Assembly: GCA_015680905.1 (NCBI GenBank)
Contig: CM027378.1
Location: 105,793,501-105,857,500 of the forward strand
From: Coptis chinensis
Taxonomy: Eukaryota > Streptophyta > Magnoliopsida > Ranunculales > Ranunculaceae
Length of the DNA stretch: 64,000 bases
Direction of reading: 5' to 3'
The notes under the pieces were generated by a model that was given only the letters and a program-made list of their open reading frames with translations, did no database searches and had not been told where the DNA came from. Shown here piece after piece: positions 33,181 to 46,300 of the stretch (its first letter is position 1; each line of letters starts with the position of its first letter). Both the position numbers and the translations under genes were made by a program.

Positions 33181-36100
33181 TCAACGGGGCGTATGCAATC
33201 CGTCCATTACATCCAACAAATTACTATTAAGTCGCTCCAAGTCTTGAGTTGCACTGAATCCCCTAGTTGGAGAGCTACCACTACTCCTAAATCCCAAAGC
33301 TTTGGTCCTCTTCTTCTTCTTGACTGTCGAAAACTCCTGACTTTTACTAATTCCAGGATTTAACTTTTTCGAGCACACATGTTGCAACATGTCTTGATCT
33401 ACTTGAGAGAGCTGCAGAATTCTATCAGTCTTACTCTTAAGCGATGGGCAAGGTTCTCGCTGCATTTGTGATGGTAAAATAAGGATCTTGTGCGTTGGGG
33501 ATCGAACAGGTACCATTGGCTTGAATCCGAAGTCTCGTTGTCTCACTAGGCTTATCAGATGGTGAAGCCATATCACCAATTCAAGGATGTATGAATCTGT
33601 CTTCTCCCTCTCTGCGTGATATAGAGTCTGGAGGCGGACAAGGTTATATTGACCAGATGTCTTCTTATTGAACTCGTTACTGTCATTAAACAACAACCTC
33701 GTAAATCCTCACTTCATAAATGTGGAGATTAGATGCATTCTGTAGTGCTTGAAGAAACGAATTGTAAAAGCAAGTAAAGGAATTAAAGAAATGAAAACTG
33801 CAAGTGTCGACTCACCCAGTGTTTGCCCACTCTCCAACCCATCCAAAACCTTGATGTGCTCTGAGGGACAAAATTCCAACAGTAAATTACAAAAGAAATG
33901 TACAGGATTTCACGTCAAGAATAGACGGTAATGAACAGAAAAAATAGAAGAAGTATTTATTCCCAAAATATTCCAGTTCTGCATCATTCAAAAGAGAACT
34001 GAAAACGTGCCGACATGCTAAAAGTGCACAGATTCATTCAACTTACTTGGTTGTATTTGCAGCTACAGGAACTAGCCACTGCAGGGTTTTTTCCATCTCA
34101 GCTTTAATCTGGGGGACTGTGAGCTGCACATAACCAAATGATGGATTAGTCATTAAACAGTAGTATAAGACACAAGAGAAATAAAAGTAAATGTTAGTAT
34201 AGCTTCTACTGAAAATTTATTTAGCAGATCTTGATTGTCCCAGTAGAAAATGGAAAAATATGATGCTCCATGAGAAGTGCTAACAATTGATATTTCCTCT
34301 GCCAGTCGACATATCTCAAGTACATTAAGTTCATCTTCAAAACTACCGAGACACAGCTTCAAGTTCACTCAGTGCTTACGCCTTGCGGAAGGACGAAATT
34401 GCCAAATAAGAGCAAGTCCAATGGGGAGCTGTTAAAAGGGCGCAACATAGGATTATTTTTGGCCCTTTTAGCATGCAAGTCAAATTTTGCCATGCCAAAA
34501 ACTTAAAAGTTGTTCCAATGGACGTTTTATACTTTAAAGTGCTAAATAGATATGGACAGCACAATTTCTGCCGTATGTTCATTAGTTGTACACATAAGTT
34601 GAAATTTATGGCAAAAACGGCACAATTTTGTCACAATTTAACACACGGGCAGCAGGAATTGTGCCGTCCGTCTCCCGCAACTCAATTGTGGCAGCTGCTA
34701 CACAAGACAAGGCCACAAATTTAGCTGGGTTTATCACACCAGCCAAATATAAGACCCTTCTAGCGTCCCATTGGAATGGTCGTTTGGTGTTTGAGGTGCT
34801 ATATGGCCTTTAGCAGCCCGATATAGCCCCCATTGGACTTGCTCTAACCCATTCTAAATATGAAGATTAACCAAGCATATACCTCTTCTTTGCAATCAAA
34901 TGACTGTAATCTGGAGCAGAGAAGCCTTCACACCAGATGGCAATCCATGGTATAGTGTATCCCTCATGTTAGGAGGAAGAGAAGTTGGCCGAGAAACCTA
35001 GCAACATATGGATATTAAAGTGAAACATCACCAGTATATTCCACGAGTTTCTAATTAAACAAAAATCAGTCATAATTTTCATAAACAATGTCAACAACAA
35101 AGACTAATTTAAACAATGGGCCAGCTAGCCAGGGCCAGCTAATTCTGTTTAATTGCATCATCATTATAAGTTTTTCAAAGTTTTCCTTACAATTGATGCC
35201 CCTACAAAATTTACCTACCTCTTGATGTTTTGATGTTCAAAATACTAAGCCTTTGAACACGCGAAGGAAATGATAATGATGTTCAAATTTAAGAGGTAAA
35301 TTTACCTCTTAAATATTTCAAGAGGTAGGAAATATTATGACTGATTTTTAAGAGGTAAATTTGAAAATATCAAGAGGAAATATCAAAATATTTTGAACAC
35401 ACGAAGTCATCATCATTTGAACACACGAAGGAAAAACAAATACTGATACTTACAATGTTATCTATCTGATTGATAATGTTGGCATAGTGCAATGCAAGAC
35501 CAGATACCCCTAGTCTTTGAGCACTCTGATTTGTCGCCCTCCCAGCTAATGTATCTGGCACGACATACACCCAAGAATATTAGATGCCACAATCCATCTA
35601 ATTGTACATCTCAAGCTTCACCAATGACAAAGTGATTACAACACTAACTACATTGTTTGAGTTAACGGAAATATGTCATCTATCTAATGAAAAATATTCT
35701 ATGAATCCCACGAGACACCATTTCCATGCAAAAAGGAAAATGAGATCAGTGTACGAATTACAACTCTCATGAATTCAACAGGGTGGAAAGTGGTAAGTTC
35801 CCAGGAAAAAAAAAACATACTGCTTTTGCCAAAAGCTTCAACGATCTCTTGATGTATAAAGGTAACAACGTCAACAAGTTTTTCCATGACCTACAACAAA
35901 TCCAACATTAAGAAAGAAAGTGAACTTTAACATAAATAAGAAAGTTAAGTACAGTACTAAAATTTTCACATATGAGAAAATGCACTGTAAGGAAATCATC
36001 GGGATAGATGGAAACTAATTTGCAGTAACAGATAATTGTTCATATAGATATACCTCTTCCAAACTTTTGGACCAAAGAGATTTCTTTTTTAAGCCTCTTA

Positions 36101-39100
36101 CAAGCTTTCTTTGCTGTTTAAGCTCGCTATGTAAAATCATGAGACCCTCTCCTACAAAAAAAATGAATGCTGATTCAGAAAGCATGCAAAGTCTTAACAA
36201 GAATTTTTATAACTCGGTCAAGAGAGATAAAACAGAACAAAATGAAATTCATACACAAGTCATTGTTTACATGATAGAAGCATCGAATTGATAGCTCACA
36301 TTCTTGTGGTATATTACAAATTAATGAAGATACAGTGCAAGGATAAAATTCAGACATGTTTTTTCCTTTCAAAAATAATCAGCACTGTGCTTGAAATGAT
36401 ATTTCTTAATATTAAAGGTCAACATTGTAGAGTACAAAAACACCTTATCTAAGGGGAAGCACCCTATAGTGGGTGGTATGGGTTCAAAAAAATAAACAAA
36501 ATATTCACTGATAAAGCAGTGTCAAAGTAAACTTAAAGAAGCAATGGCACTACTTTTAAGTTTTAACAAGTGGCATAAACAATGTCATCACTATATCTCC
36601 AGAAAACAATGGTGCATGGTCACCTGGAGAAAGCAGACAAGTATACAAGTAATATCTTTTCACTAGCTTAACGTCAAAAATGAGATCTATAGAGGGGGCA
36701 TAACAACGTAAACGCTGGTCTAGCATGGGGTACAGACATTTTATCAACATCACTGTGGGTGTACAGATGCTCACATACCCCCCATGAGCACTACAGCTGG
36801 TCACTAGACTGCACGTTTGAACCTACAAACTCTCAGGGACTACCATTGTGACACCATATTACTACTACTTTACTACAAAATCGAACGTAAACAAAGATAT
36901 GTGCAATACAGTAAAACAAAGATTCACATGTAAACCATTTGGGTGGAAGCACACTTAACAACAACCCTGGTGGCACACACCAAACATCATTATTACCAGG
37001 ATACCAGCCTCACTGCAGTCTAAACAATTTCCTTTTCAAATTGCATGGACTTATTTCATTGGTGAGGTAACCATACAAGTCATGTTACTTTCAAGTTTCA
37101 ACACTTAACAGATACTATTGACTCGCAAATCTCTTCTTTCGGTAGTATGTACGAGACAAGTATTTATGTTTTCTAATTTTAAGGTGCATCGTGTGTGATA
37201 TGTATAATAGTAGTTCCTATAAACAAAAGTTGGTATAATATTTTCACATATAAGAAGCATAACAATGATTAATTAGATCATAGGTGTTAAATAAACAAGA
37301 AGGGTCACAAGGTTGCTCTTACAATGAGCTTGACTTGAAACTTTGCAATGGATACCCATCCTTGAATTCGGTTTTCTCTCCGTTGACAGATAATCAATTG
37401 ACAATTATCAAGGAAATATACTTGTGAACATTATTTAATCGGAACAAAGGGAAACATGAAATATTTGTGCAAAACCATACTCTCTTTCAATGTCATGCAA
37501 AAAACTACATGCTGTCATTTTCGAGAAGACCATTTGATTCTGACCACCAAACTGTTTCTATGAAACCAATGATAGACTAAGAAAATAAATAAATAAAAAG
37601 ATGCTGCAAGTGATCAACCTTTTCGAGGGAGATGTAAAGACTCTACTTCCTCAAGCTTCCGCCGATAATCTTGCTCAAATCTGTCTAAAGCGTGCAACTC
37701 GTGATACAATTCCTGTATATGAAAGATAAATCAGTTTGAAGTACTAAATCTAACAACAACTGAGCAGACGATTAATCATGAACACAAGACAAAAGCACAG
37801 ACACATGTTCATGTTGCTTTGTGATACATACCATCACCTGTCACTGTGTACACCGTACCCAATGCGTATCTTGTGATGGCATTGTATCTTACATTCTTAC
37901 AGAGACATGAGCATGTGGATGAGGGGTTCTATCAAGTTCTTTTATATAAGAGAGCCACTTCAAAGTACCATTCCTACAGAAGTTATGAAAATCTAAATAG
38001 TTGGGAAAGGATCCTCCACTTATATCCCACCATACCTGATAACCAAGAGACACGAAACCTTTCGGAGCAACTGTTGTTCATTAGGAACTTTACTGGTCAA
38101 GACTTAGGAGGTTTTGGGTCCAAGGTCTTGGATTCATTAATTTGACGACTTTAGGAGCACTGGTAGTTTGAGGGAAATAAAATCTACAAAGACATTCTCA
38201 CAGCAGTCACTGAGCTAAATAAAATATACAAAGACATACTTACAGCAGTATGTTGAGCCAAAGTTGTAAGCTCTTGGATTGTCATTTCCGCCTCTTCTTT
38301 ATGTTCTTTATGCGGTGCGATATCGGTATCCAGTCTGAAACATAAAAACCATTACAGGACATAAGTTTAATGTCAGATATTAAACTTGTAAACATCAAAA
38401 GGTATCCAGCATATACCTTACTTTTGAAAATATCGATTCAGAAAGTGCCACTGAGGATCTTTACACTTGTCTCCAAATCTAACAACTTCTCTAGAGAAAA
38501 CATCAAATTCTTCCCTTTTGTCAGCAGCAGCAATTCTAAGCAACTCCTCGACATCAGTAGACACAAGTAGTTGTACTCCATCAGAATGAAGGACCCCTTC
38601 TTTCAAGAACTGTGTATTTTCCTTTGAAAGAGACTGTAACAGATTTGCTCCTTTAACAATTGTATTAGCTACCTCAAATGCCAGAATAGATATTTTATTC
38701 CCACGTGATGCCATTCCAGAAATAAAACCACCACTGCTAGGGTTCAAATTTGACATACTACTTCCGAGTGTGTCTAAAACCTCCACAGCCTTCTCCAGTC
38801 CAACAATTCCTGCCCTTCCCAATAGGTATCCCATTTGTGGTACCTGTAAAACCCACTTCATTATTATTATTATTAACATATCATATAAAATTAATTTTAA
38901 AAAAAATGAAAACTTATATATACTACCGACCTTGTAAGTAGCTGATCTGGCAGTAGTAGAAGGATTTAATTGATTCCGCTTGTTAGTAGGTATACCCAAT
39001 TCCCCAGAATGATAATCCATTGGTGAATAAGATATCGATGGTGTATCATTTTCTTGCTTACTATTATTATCATCATCATAAGTCGGAGTTCTGATGAAAT

Positions 39101-39200
39101 TACTCGAATACCCTGAATTGTTATTGTTATTCTTCAGTGACGACGGCTCTATTACTAAACTTCTTTTTGATACCCTCCCACTCGAACATACTCCCCCCAT
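33181..39200 (-). CDS. PSI1-like: PSK SIMULATOR-like protein (DUF3475/DUF668), 11 exons
   Basis: PSK SIMULATOR proteins are nuclear/plasma-membrane growth regulators linked to phytosulfokine signalling (known for the family). Exons (minus): 39200-38931, 38843-38422, 38334-38244, 37712-37619, 36151-36054, 35890-35821, 35554-35454, 34997-34883, 34123-34047, 33860-33816, 33697-33181; about 633 aa. The MGGVCSSG start gives an N-myristoylation and palmitoylation-type N-terminus, so I prefer ATG 39200 over the in-frame 39275. DUF3475 lies in exon 2 (NKISILAFEVANTIVKGANL). DUF668 spans exons 7-10 (LGVSGLALHYANII, VPQIKAEMEKTLQWLVPVA, GFGWVGEWANTG). The C-terminus has the conserved SKSQEF. All splice phases agree, except that exon 8 is 2 nt short (near 34918), which breaks the frame: a null allele or an assembly error. 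Confidence 0.9.
34410..34844. mobile_element. PIF/Harbinger-type MITE in intron 8 of the PSK SIMULATOR gene
   Basis: 435 bp. Termini gagcaagtccaatgggg and the complement of ccccattggacttgctc are perfect inverted repeats, and similarity continues inward (agctgttaaaagggc versus gggctgctaaaggcc). It is flanked by the 3-bp target duplication taa (34407-34409 and 34845-34847), diagnostic of Harbinger/Tourist-type insertion. No coding capacity. Confidence 0.9.
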
Positions 39201-41178
39201 CTTCAAATCCAACTGAACAGAGAGAGATGGGGTGAAATCGTGTTTGTTGAGGTTGAATTTAGAATTGAATTTCAACTAGAATTTAGAGGATGAGTCATAA
39301 TTGCGGAGAAAGAGAGAGATAGTGTCAAGTAAAGTAACTTGATTTTTACTACTTATTGCGTGTGAATCGGAATTGCCAAGTCCCGCCCGCCGCCGTGTTT
39401 GTTTGGTGCTTCATGTCCCTATTTTACCCTATTGCCCCTCTTTAAATTGCTTATCCAGTCAAATCAGTTATTTCTTTGTTCCAAACGTAGTCTCAATTCT
39501 CAAAATCAATAGACTTTACGGATTTTAGAAAATCTCGACATAATTCGTGATGAGTTGGTTGAAATTTATGCTGAAACTTTTTAAGGATTTAACAATTTAT
39601 CATTATTTTTAGGGTTTTGTTTAGTTCGTGAGGGCAGAAGTCAAAGTGAAGTCCACAACAAAAAAATAAACAAGTGTTTTGCCGGCATTTGAACAAGAGA
39701 TGAGCCATCGTTTGAAAACTTCAAAATGGAACTTTTGCCGAACTTAATAAAATTGAGGACATTCCCGTCATTTGAAAGATTGGTATCTATGTCACACGTC
39801 GCATCTTAGATATTACTTATTCTTACTTTTCCAAGTCTTGAATTAAGATAAAGTGTACCTAATTCTTTGAAGTGGTCTTCCGCATCTAGTAAGCTCAATA
39901 GTATAGTGCATCTCCAAATTATACCTCACACATAGATTGAGACCGAGGTTAAGGTTTTATAAATTTTTTTGGGGGTTATGTATTATCAATATAAAATTTA
40001 GTTATTTTAGTTATGTATTATCAATATAAAATTTTTTGAATACATAGAGGTTCGTACTCAAAATAAGGGAAAAGGAAAGAAAAAATATTTTCGTGTTTGT
40101 TACCTCTCTCTCAAAAATTTAACTATGACGACACAAACCTTTTCCATTTCTATGAAGCCATATGGGAAAAACATAGTCTTCTTATAATAGGACCACTCTT
40201 ATTTTTCTTTCCTTTCCGTGTAGGGCGTAGGGCGTCATATCAAACCCAAGTATTTTATCATTAATCTATTCTTACTCTTAGAGAATATAAAGGGACGGAC
40301 CGATAATAAAAATCAAGTAACACACAATTAAATCGAGGGCAGAAAATCTTTGCAAAGTCATGGCTTATTTGTTCTATCCAAATATAAAAAACTAAAGCTT
40401 TTATTATACTATTTATTTATACTTTTTCTTTAATAAGGTCTCATTCTGTCTTCACTATTCACTTTACTATTATGAGTTTAAAAAAAAAAAAAAAAAAAAA
40501 ATCGGTCGTTTTAATTCTTCCATAATTTCTAAAACCAATTTATTTCAATTCACAACAAAGATTTGCTAATTCTGATGGAAAGAATTCAAGAAATGATATT
40601 AGAATAAGATATAAGCATTTAAAAACCCTAATATTAAACTATTTTTTTCAATTCAACAAATTGGCTGAGTTTTTTAGAGACAAAAAAGCTCAGAGTGCAC
40701 GTAATATATGGAACAGACCTATTAAAACAGTCTATATAAGTGACTGTGGAGAGTTTAAAGTGATCAAACCTTTGTTTTATCCCAGTCTGCCTTGATTGTT
40801 CCTTTTCAAAAGGTATGTTTATAATTTGAATGTTTTACTTCATCTACTAATACGTTTTGTTATCCCTTGTTAATTACATGGTCAAAGTGGTAAACACGCT
40901 TCATGCTATTTTATTTTCTGAAATAGTATAAGCACTCCCCTAAGTCAGATTCGGTCGACCTTGTATTTTGATTATGTGTATACACTCCCCCCCCCCCTAG
41001 GTCAGATTCCTGGCTCCGTCCCTGCCTCCACGTAGGCTTCACGTAAGTGTGATTAGGATTTTATAACTCTAATTGCATACTATTGTATAATTTATAAATA
41101 TCCACACTCTATACTCTCCAATACTCTTCCAATGGAGAAATGTAAAAAAAAAAAAAAAAAAATTGATTTTAAACTCAG
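39201..41178. other. Intergenic, upstream of the PSK SIMULATOR gene
   Basis: Leader and promoter region, then AT-rich DNA with long A runs (40478-40501, 41142-41162) and a C10 run near 40990. Fragments such as ggctccgtccctgcc near 41012 look like decayed retrotransposon sequence. No gene found. Confidence 0.45.
40731..40815 (+). promoter_or_regulatory. Promoter/leader-like segment without a gene
   Basis: CTATATAAGTG is followed about 30-80 nt later by a leader ending CCTTTTCAAAAG|GTATGTTT, a good splice donor, but no coding exon follows. It could be the remnant 5' end of a lost gene, or chance. Confidence 0.2.
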
Positions 41179-41309
41179 ACGTCACTTAAAGTGACGTTTT
41201 CTTTAATTTAAAGTGGGGGCGCCCACTTTAAAAAAATTACAAATTATAATTTTAGACCTAAAAAGAGACGTGACTTAAAATAACGTCCGAATTTTTTTGT
41301 TCGGACGTT
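41179..41309. repeat. Cluster of three perfect palindromes
   Basis: 41179-41197: acgtcactt-a-aagtgacgt. 41207-41232: tttaaagtggg and cccactttaaa around a 4-nt centre. 41282-41309: aacgtccgaa and ttcggacgtt around an 8-nt loop. All share acgt or actttaa cores, suggesting related units of one fold-back element. Confidence 0.8.
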
Positions 41310-41790
41310 GGTTAAAGTGTCGCCCGAACTATTTATCAATTGATAGCGAGATAAAGAATTCCCCACTTCTTTTATCAGCTAATAGTCTATTACCTACGGT
41401 ATATCACCCCATTGGAAAAAGTTTTTTGATACTTGAAATATAAACTTTACATTCTATACGGTTACACCCTCCATTGGAGATTGGAGATGCCCTTATAAAT
41501 AATACGAAATATAGATTACGGAATTCTGAGACACTCTCAACGTAGTCTTACTGCCATGTTATCGGGAAAAAAAAACGAAGTCTTATTCCAACTTTAAAAA
41601 AAAAAACTGCTTCTGAACTATTCGGCCTCAAATATTTTGGACGTACTGATTCACAGCATCTTCATCTTAAATGTTCCCCTCTGCTTGTTATACAAGATGA
41701 ATGACAGTTAATGCATTAGGCTGTTTTTGTCCGTTTGTAGTGTTTACTGATTGCCGGTGCCATTTTTAGTAGACGTCTTAGAGCATCGTT

Positions 41791-42192
41791 AGGAGAGCAA
41801 CTGAAAAAATACTAAAATTTTGAACCAAACCAAAAAAAACACCAACCATCTTTAGGAGCAACATCAAAAAGTTGACATCAAATGACGCGATTTTGGATAA
41901 ACTGCGCCATATAGCCCACACGGTTTTCCCAACACCGCGCCAGTAAAGCCCATCTTAAAAGCCCAAGCCAAAAAAACCGCGTGATCAACTTTCTTATTTT
42001 TTTTCTTTTCCAATCTCTGGCGCGATTTTGGCAAAACTGCGTGATTGAAGTCAACAATATAGCCCAAGCCCACGCGGTGTTAGTAAAACCGCGTGAGTGA
42101 TTTGATACAGCACCAAAACTAGAACCAAATATTGGCCGATTTGGTGTTTGGTTTGATTTTTTTTTGTATTTTCATCCATATGTGACTCTCCT
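41791..42192. mobile_element. MITE-like element
   Basis: About 400 bp with imperfect ~45-bp inverted ends: aggagag, then a gaaaaaatac-like block and aaccaaac on the left match the complement of the right end. The interior repeats gcgcgattttgg-type segments. Target duplication not clear. Confidence 0.55.
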
Positions 42193-42273
42193 GAAATTGA
42201 AAAAATACCAAATTGTTAGAAATTTAATGTTTTGATGCTAGGTTAGTATCACTCTTAGAACATTACTTAGGAG

Positions 42274-42696
42274 CATAGTACAAAATATCAGGATATAGGT
42301 ATTTATCGATATTCAATTTCTGGATATGTATCGTAGATATATTCTCCTCTTTGGGGATATTTGACATTGTTTCACATGCAAATATCGTTGATATATCCAA
42401 AATATTGACAAATATTATGGATATTGTGGATATTTATTGATATATCATGATACATTATTTATATTTATTTGAAATATAATGGTAAATATTAAATAAAATT
42501 GTTATATACACAAAATATCTCAAAATATCGCAAAATATTCTCAAATATTATAAATATCGTCCAAATATCATCCAAATATCACTGATATTTACAATCATAT
42601 ATATCTCTACATATATCGTGATATTTATATATCTTTATATGAAATCTGAATAGATATCTCTAAATATCGCAATATATCATAATATTTTGTACTATG
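42274..42696. mobile_element. MITE-like element rich in aaatatc motifs
   Basis: Ends catagtacaaaatat at 42274 and its exact complement ending at 42696. The interior is dozens of aaatatc/gatattt words, hence strongly self-complementary. Flanks ttaggag and tttatgag may be a mutated target duplication. Confidence 0.65.
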
Positions 42697-43359
42697 TTTA
42701 TGAGTCCACGCGCACGCACAGATGAAGAATGGTTCGGCCATGTGTACTCATGGGACATGATGACTTGATTGGGTTCGCCATCAGATTCTGAATCTGGTCA
42801 GAGTCGTACAATATGAAGAGTACTCCAATACGAACGCTTTTCGTTTGACTTTTTCCTCCTTGAATCTGATGAGTAAAATTATTGGATTGTATATTCAGTC
42901 CAAACTCCAAAACACAACACGTGATCCATGACAGTTTTACCTTTTACCTAACTCGTATGACGAACTACGGTACTGTCTGACATTTACTTCACTGCCCAGT
43001 AGTTCTTCACTCTTCTTCCCCTAAAGCAAGTCAGAAGGTAGCCATGGTACTGAAAAGTGAAAACTCTGAATCCGATCTCTCGACCCGGTATGTTTTCATT
43101 ACACATTAACTAGTCTGATGCAGGTGCTCCTCTGGTTAAACACAAGCATCTGAAATCACTGAAATTTAATGATCAATAAAAAGGGCAAACACAGTCATAA
43201 AAACGAAACGAAGGGCTAAATCGTTCATATAGAAAAAGATCAGAGTAAAATAGTCATTAATTTTATTATATTTTTTTTTAAATAGAGACAAAATCGGTTC
43301 ACAAAAAAAAACCCAAGAGTCGCGCATAAAAAAAATGTTATAGTACTATTGCGTAAATA
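42697..43359. other. Intergenic
   Basis: No gene found. It ends at the A base preceding the Helitron 5' terminus. Confidence 0.45.
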
Positions 43360-46300
43360 TCTTTATATATATATTATAGCTCTATCATCTTCAATTGAGG
43401 GCGTTTAACAGGTCCACGCATGTCATGACTAATTAAAAAAAAAGTAGGAGATAAATAAAGAAAACAATCCCAAGAGTTTCATTGAGTCTCTAACTTTTCC
43501 TAAACAAGATATAATTTAATTACTTAAAAAACAACCCCATCTAGAGTTTCACAGAATCTCCAACTTTTTCCTAAACAATATAACTAATTAAGGAAAAAAA
43601 CCCCCAAAAACTAAATTGCTAAAACAATAGTTTCCACGAATCTGATTTTCCTAAAACTCTTTTCGATTTGATCACGACATGTTTTTATGGGGTTTAGACA
43701 TTTATTCATAGTTAAGAATTCAAAAAAATCACAATTCGACCACAATAATTACGACATATTCCTAATTATTTAGATATATATTATAGTTATACCCTCACCA
43801 ATCTATTTTTTGGAGCACTCGGAGAGATTCTAATTTTTTCTTAACTTTATTACTAATTATAAAAAAAAAAATGATATAAATAAGGAAACAATCACATTTA
43901 GAGTTTTACAAAGTCTCTAACTTTTCCTAAACACTATAGCTAAATACTAAAACAAAAAAAAAAATCTCATTTAGAGTTTCACAGAGTCTCCAATTTTTCC
44001 TAAACAATATAGCTAATTACGAAAAAAAAAAAATATGAGACAAACAACTAAATTGTTAAAAACAATAGTTTCTACCGAAAACGATTTTCCTAAAAGCCTT
44101 TTGATTTGATGCGCCATCCACTGTGGAAATTAGACATTTATTCATAGTTAAGGATTCCAAAAATAACAATTCTTGCCACAATAATTATGACATATTCCAA
44201 TTAAATTTATGAATTTATAATTTTTCAGCACTATAATATAATTTTTCAACTCTATAATGTTATATATTCGGCGGAATAACGAGATTAAGTTAAAGTGGAT
44301 ATTGGATTTAAATAAATTATATACCAAATCAAAACAAATTACATGTGGAAAATTAAATTATACAAAAAATAACATCACAAAATATATAATAGAAAATGAA
44401 AAAAAAAAAATAACGGCAAAACAATAATGACAAATATTTTAAAATATATATAATATTAAATGAAAATAACGTCAAAAAACAATTAATGGGGAACCTAAAA
44501 CCTGGATACAAATGCAAATTAACTAAACCTCAAATAATATTTAACGTGAAATCGAAACCGGATGTAAATACAAGCATTAAACTAATTTTAAAAAGTAATT
44601 AATATAAAATTATAATATAGATACAACTGCATTAAACTAACCTCAAAGAATAATTATCGGAAAATCAAAACTTGGATGCAAATACATCAAACTAACATAA
44701 AAAAATAATTGTCGGAAAATCGAAATTAGATGCAAATACATTGAATTAACCCTCAAAGATTTAATTAATGGGAAATCGGAAATTAGATGCAACTCCATTG
44801 AACTAACCTCAAAGAAAAATTAATTGTAGAGAAACATGATGCAAATCATTAGAACTAATCTAAAAAAATAATTAACGGAAATTGGAAACCGGATGCAACC
44901 GTGATATTTGAACTAATCTCAAAAAATAAATTGGATGCAAATACATTGAACTAATCTCAAGAATAATTAACGAAAAATCGGAAACTTGATGCAAATTCAT
45001 TGAACTAACCTCAAACAATAGTTAACAGAAAATCGGAAACTAGATGTAAATGCAACCTTATCAAATAATAAACGAGAAATCGAAAAATCGGAAAGCGGGA
45101 TGCAAATGCATTAAACTAATCTCACATAATAATTAACGGGAAACTAGAACTGGATGCAAATGCATTTGGGCCGACTTCAAATAAATAATTAACAGGAAAT
45201 TGGAAACCTGGATGCGGCTATATTGAACTAACCTCAAAAACTAAATAACGAGAATCGAAATCGGATGCAATTGCATTGAACTAGCCTCAAAATATAAATA
45301 ACGGAAAATCAAACCTGGATGTAAATGCATTGAACTAACCTCAAAACATAGTTGGGTTATATATATGTTGTGGGAATATCTCGATAAGTACAATTTTGCA
45401 TTTAAAATAGTGTTTATCTTATCTCTTTCCATATGATTAAGAACTCCTTGCTATTCAAGTAGCTTCAATATATATAAATTTAGCTTTTATTAGACAATCT
45501 CACAAAACTTCAATCAAACTTCTATTATTAAACAACAAAATGAAGTTGAATTGAAGGGTTTTATCAAAGGTGAGTTTTTTTTAATGGAGAGTGAGGTTTT
45601 CACATTATAAGAAATTTGGATGAGTGATCAATATAATATTAATATATAATAGTTCTGTATATTTGCAAATATTTTTCAGAATAATTAATATAACAACACC
45701 CATTCGTAGATAATCTTTGAAGATTCTACATAGTGAGTCATGCATATAATTTAAAGAATAATTGACGGGAAATCGGGAACTGGATAATCTTCGATGATCC
45801 CACATAGTAAATCAAGCATAATTTAATTTTTATGTCATGTTTGCAATGACACTACAGATGGATCATTAGAAGTTGGTATTACACACTACATTGGATAATT
45901 AAAAGAAAATCGGAAACTGAATTCAAATACATAACTGAGCTCAAAGAGTAATTAACGGGAAATTGGAAACTTTATACAAATGCAATAAACTAAACTCAAA
46001 AAGTAATTAACTAGAAATCGGAAACTGGATGCAATTGCATTAAACTAACATCAGAGAATAACTAACGGAAAATTAGAAATTGGATGTAAATCCTTGAAAA
46101 ATATTTAACAGGAAATTGGAAATAGTATGCAAATACATCAAACAAACCTAAAATAATAGCTAATGAGAAACTGGATGCAAATGCATTGAATTAAACTCAA
46201 AAAATAATTAAAAAAAAAATCAAAACCGAATGCAACTGCATTGAACTAACCCCATAGAATAATTTGTGGGAAATCATAAACTAAATACAAATGCATTGAA

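Noticed and set aside
37846..38145. 99-codon plus-strand frame
   Set aside because: It lies in intron 3 of the minus-strand PSK SIMULATOR gene, has no domain and no supporting splice or promoter signal.
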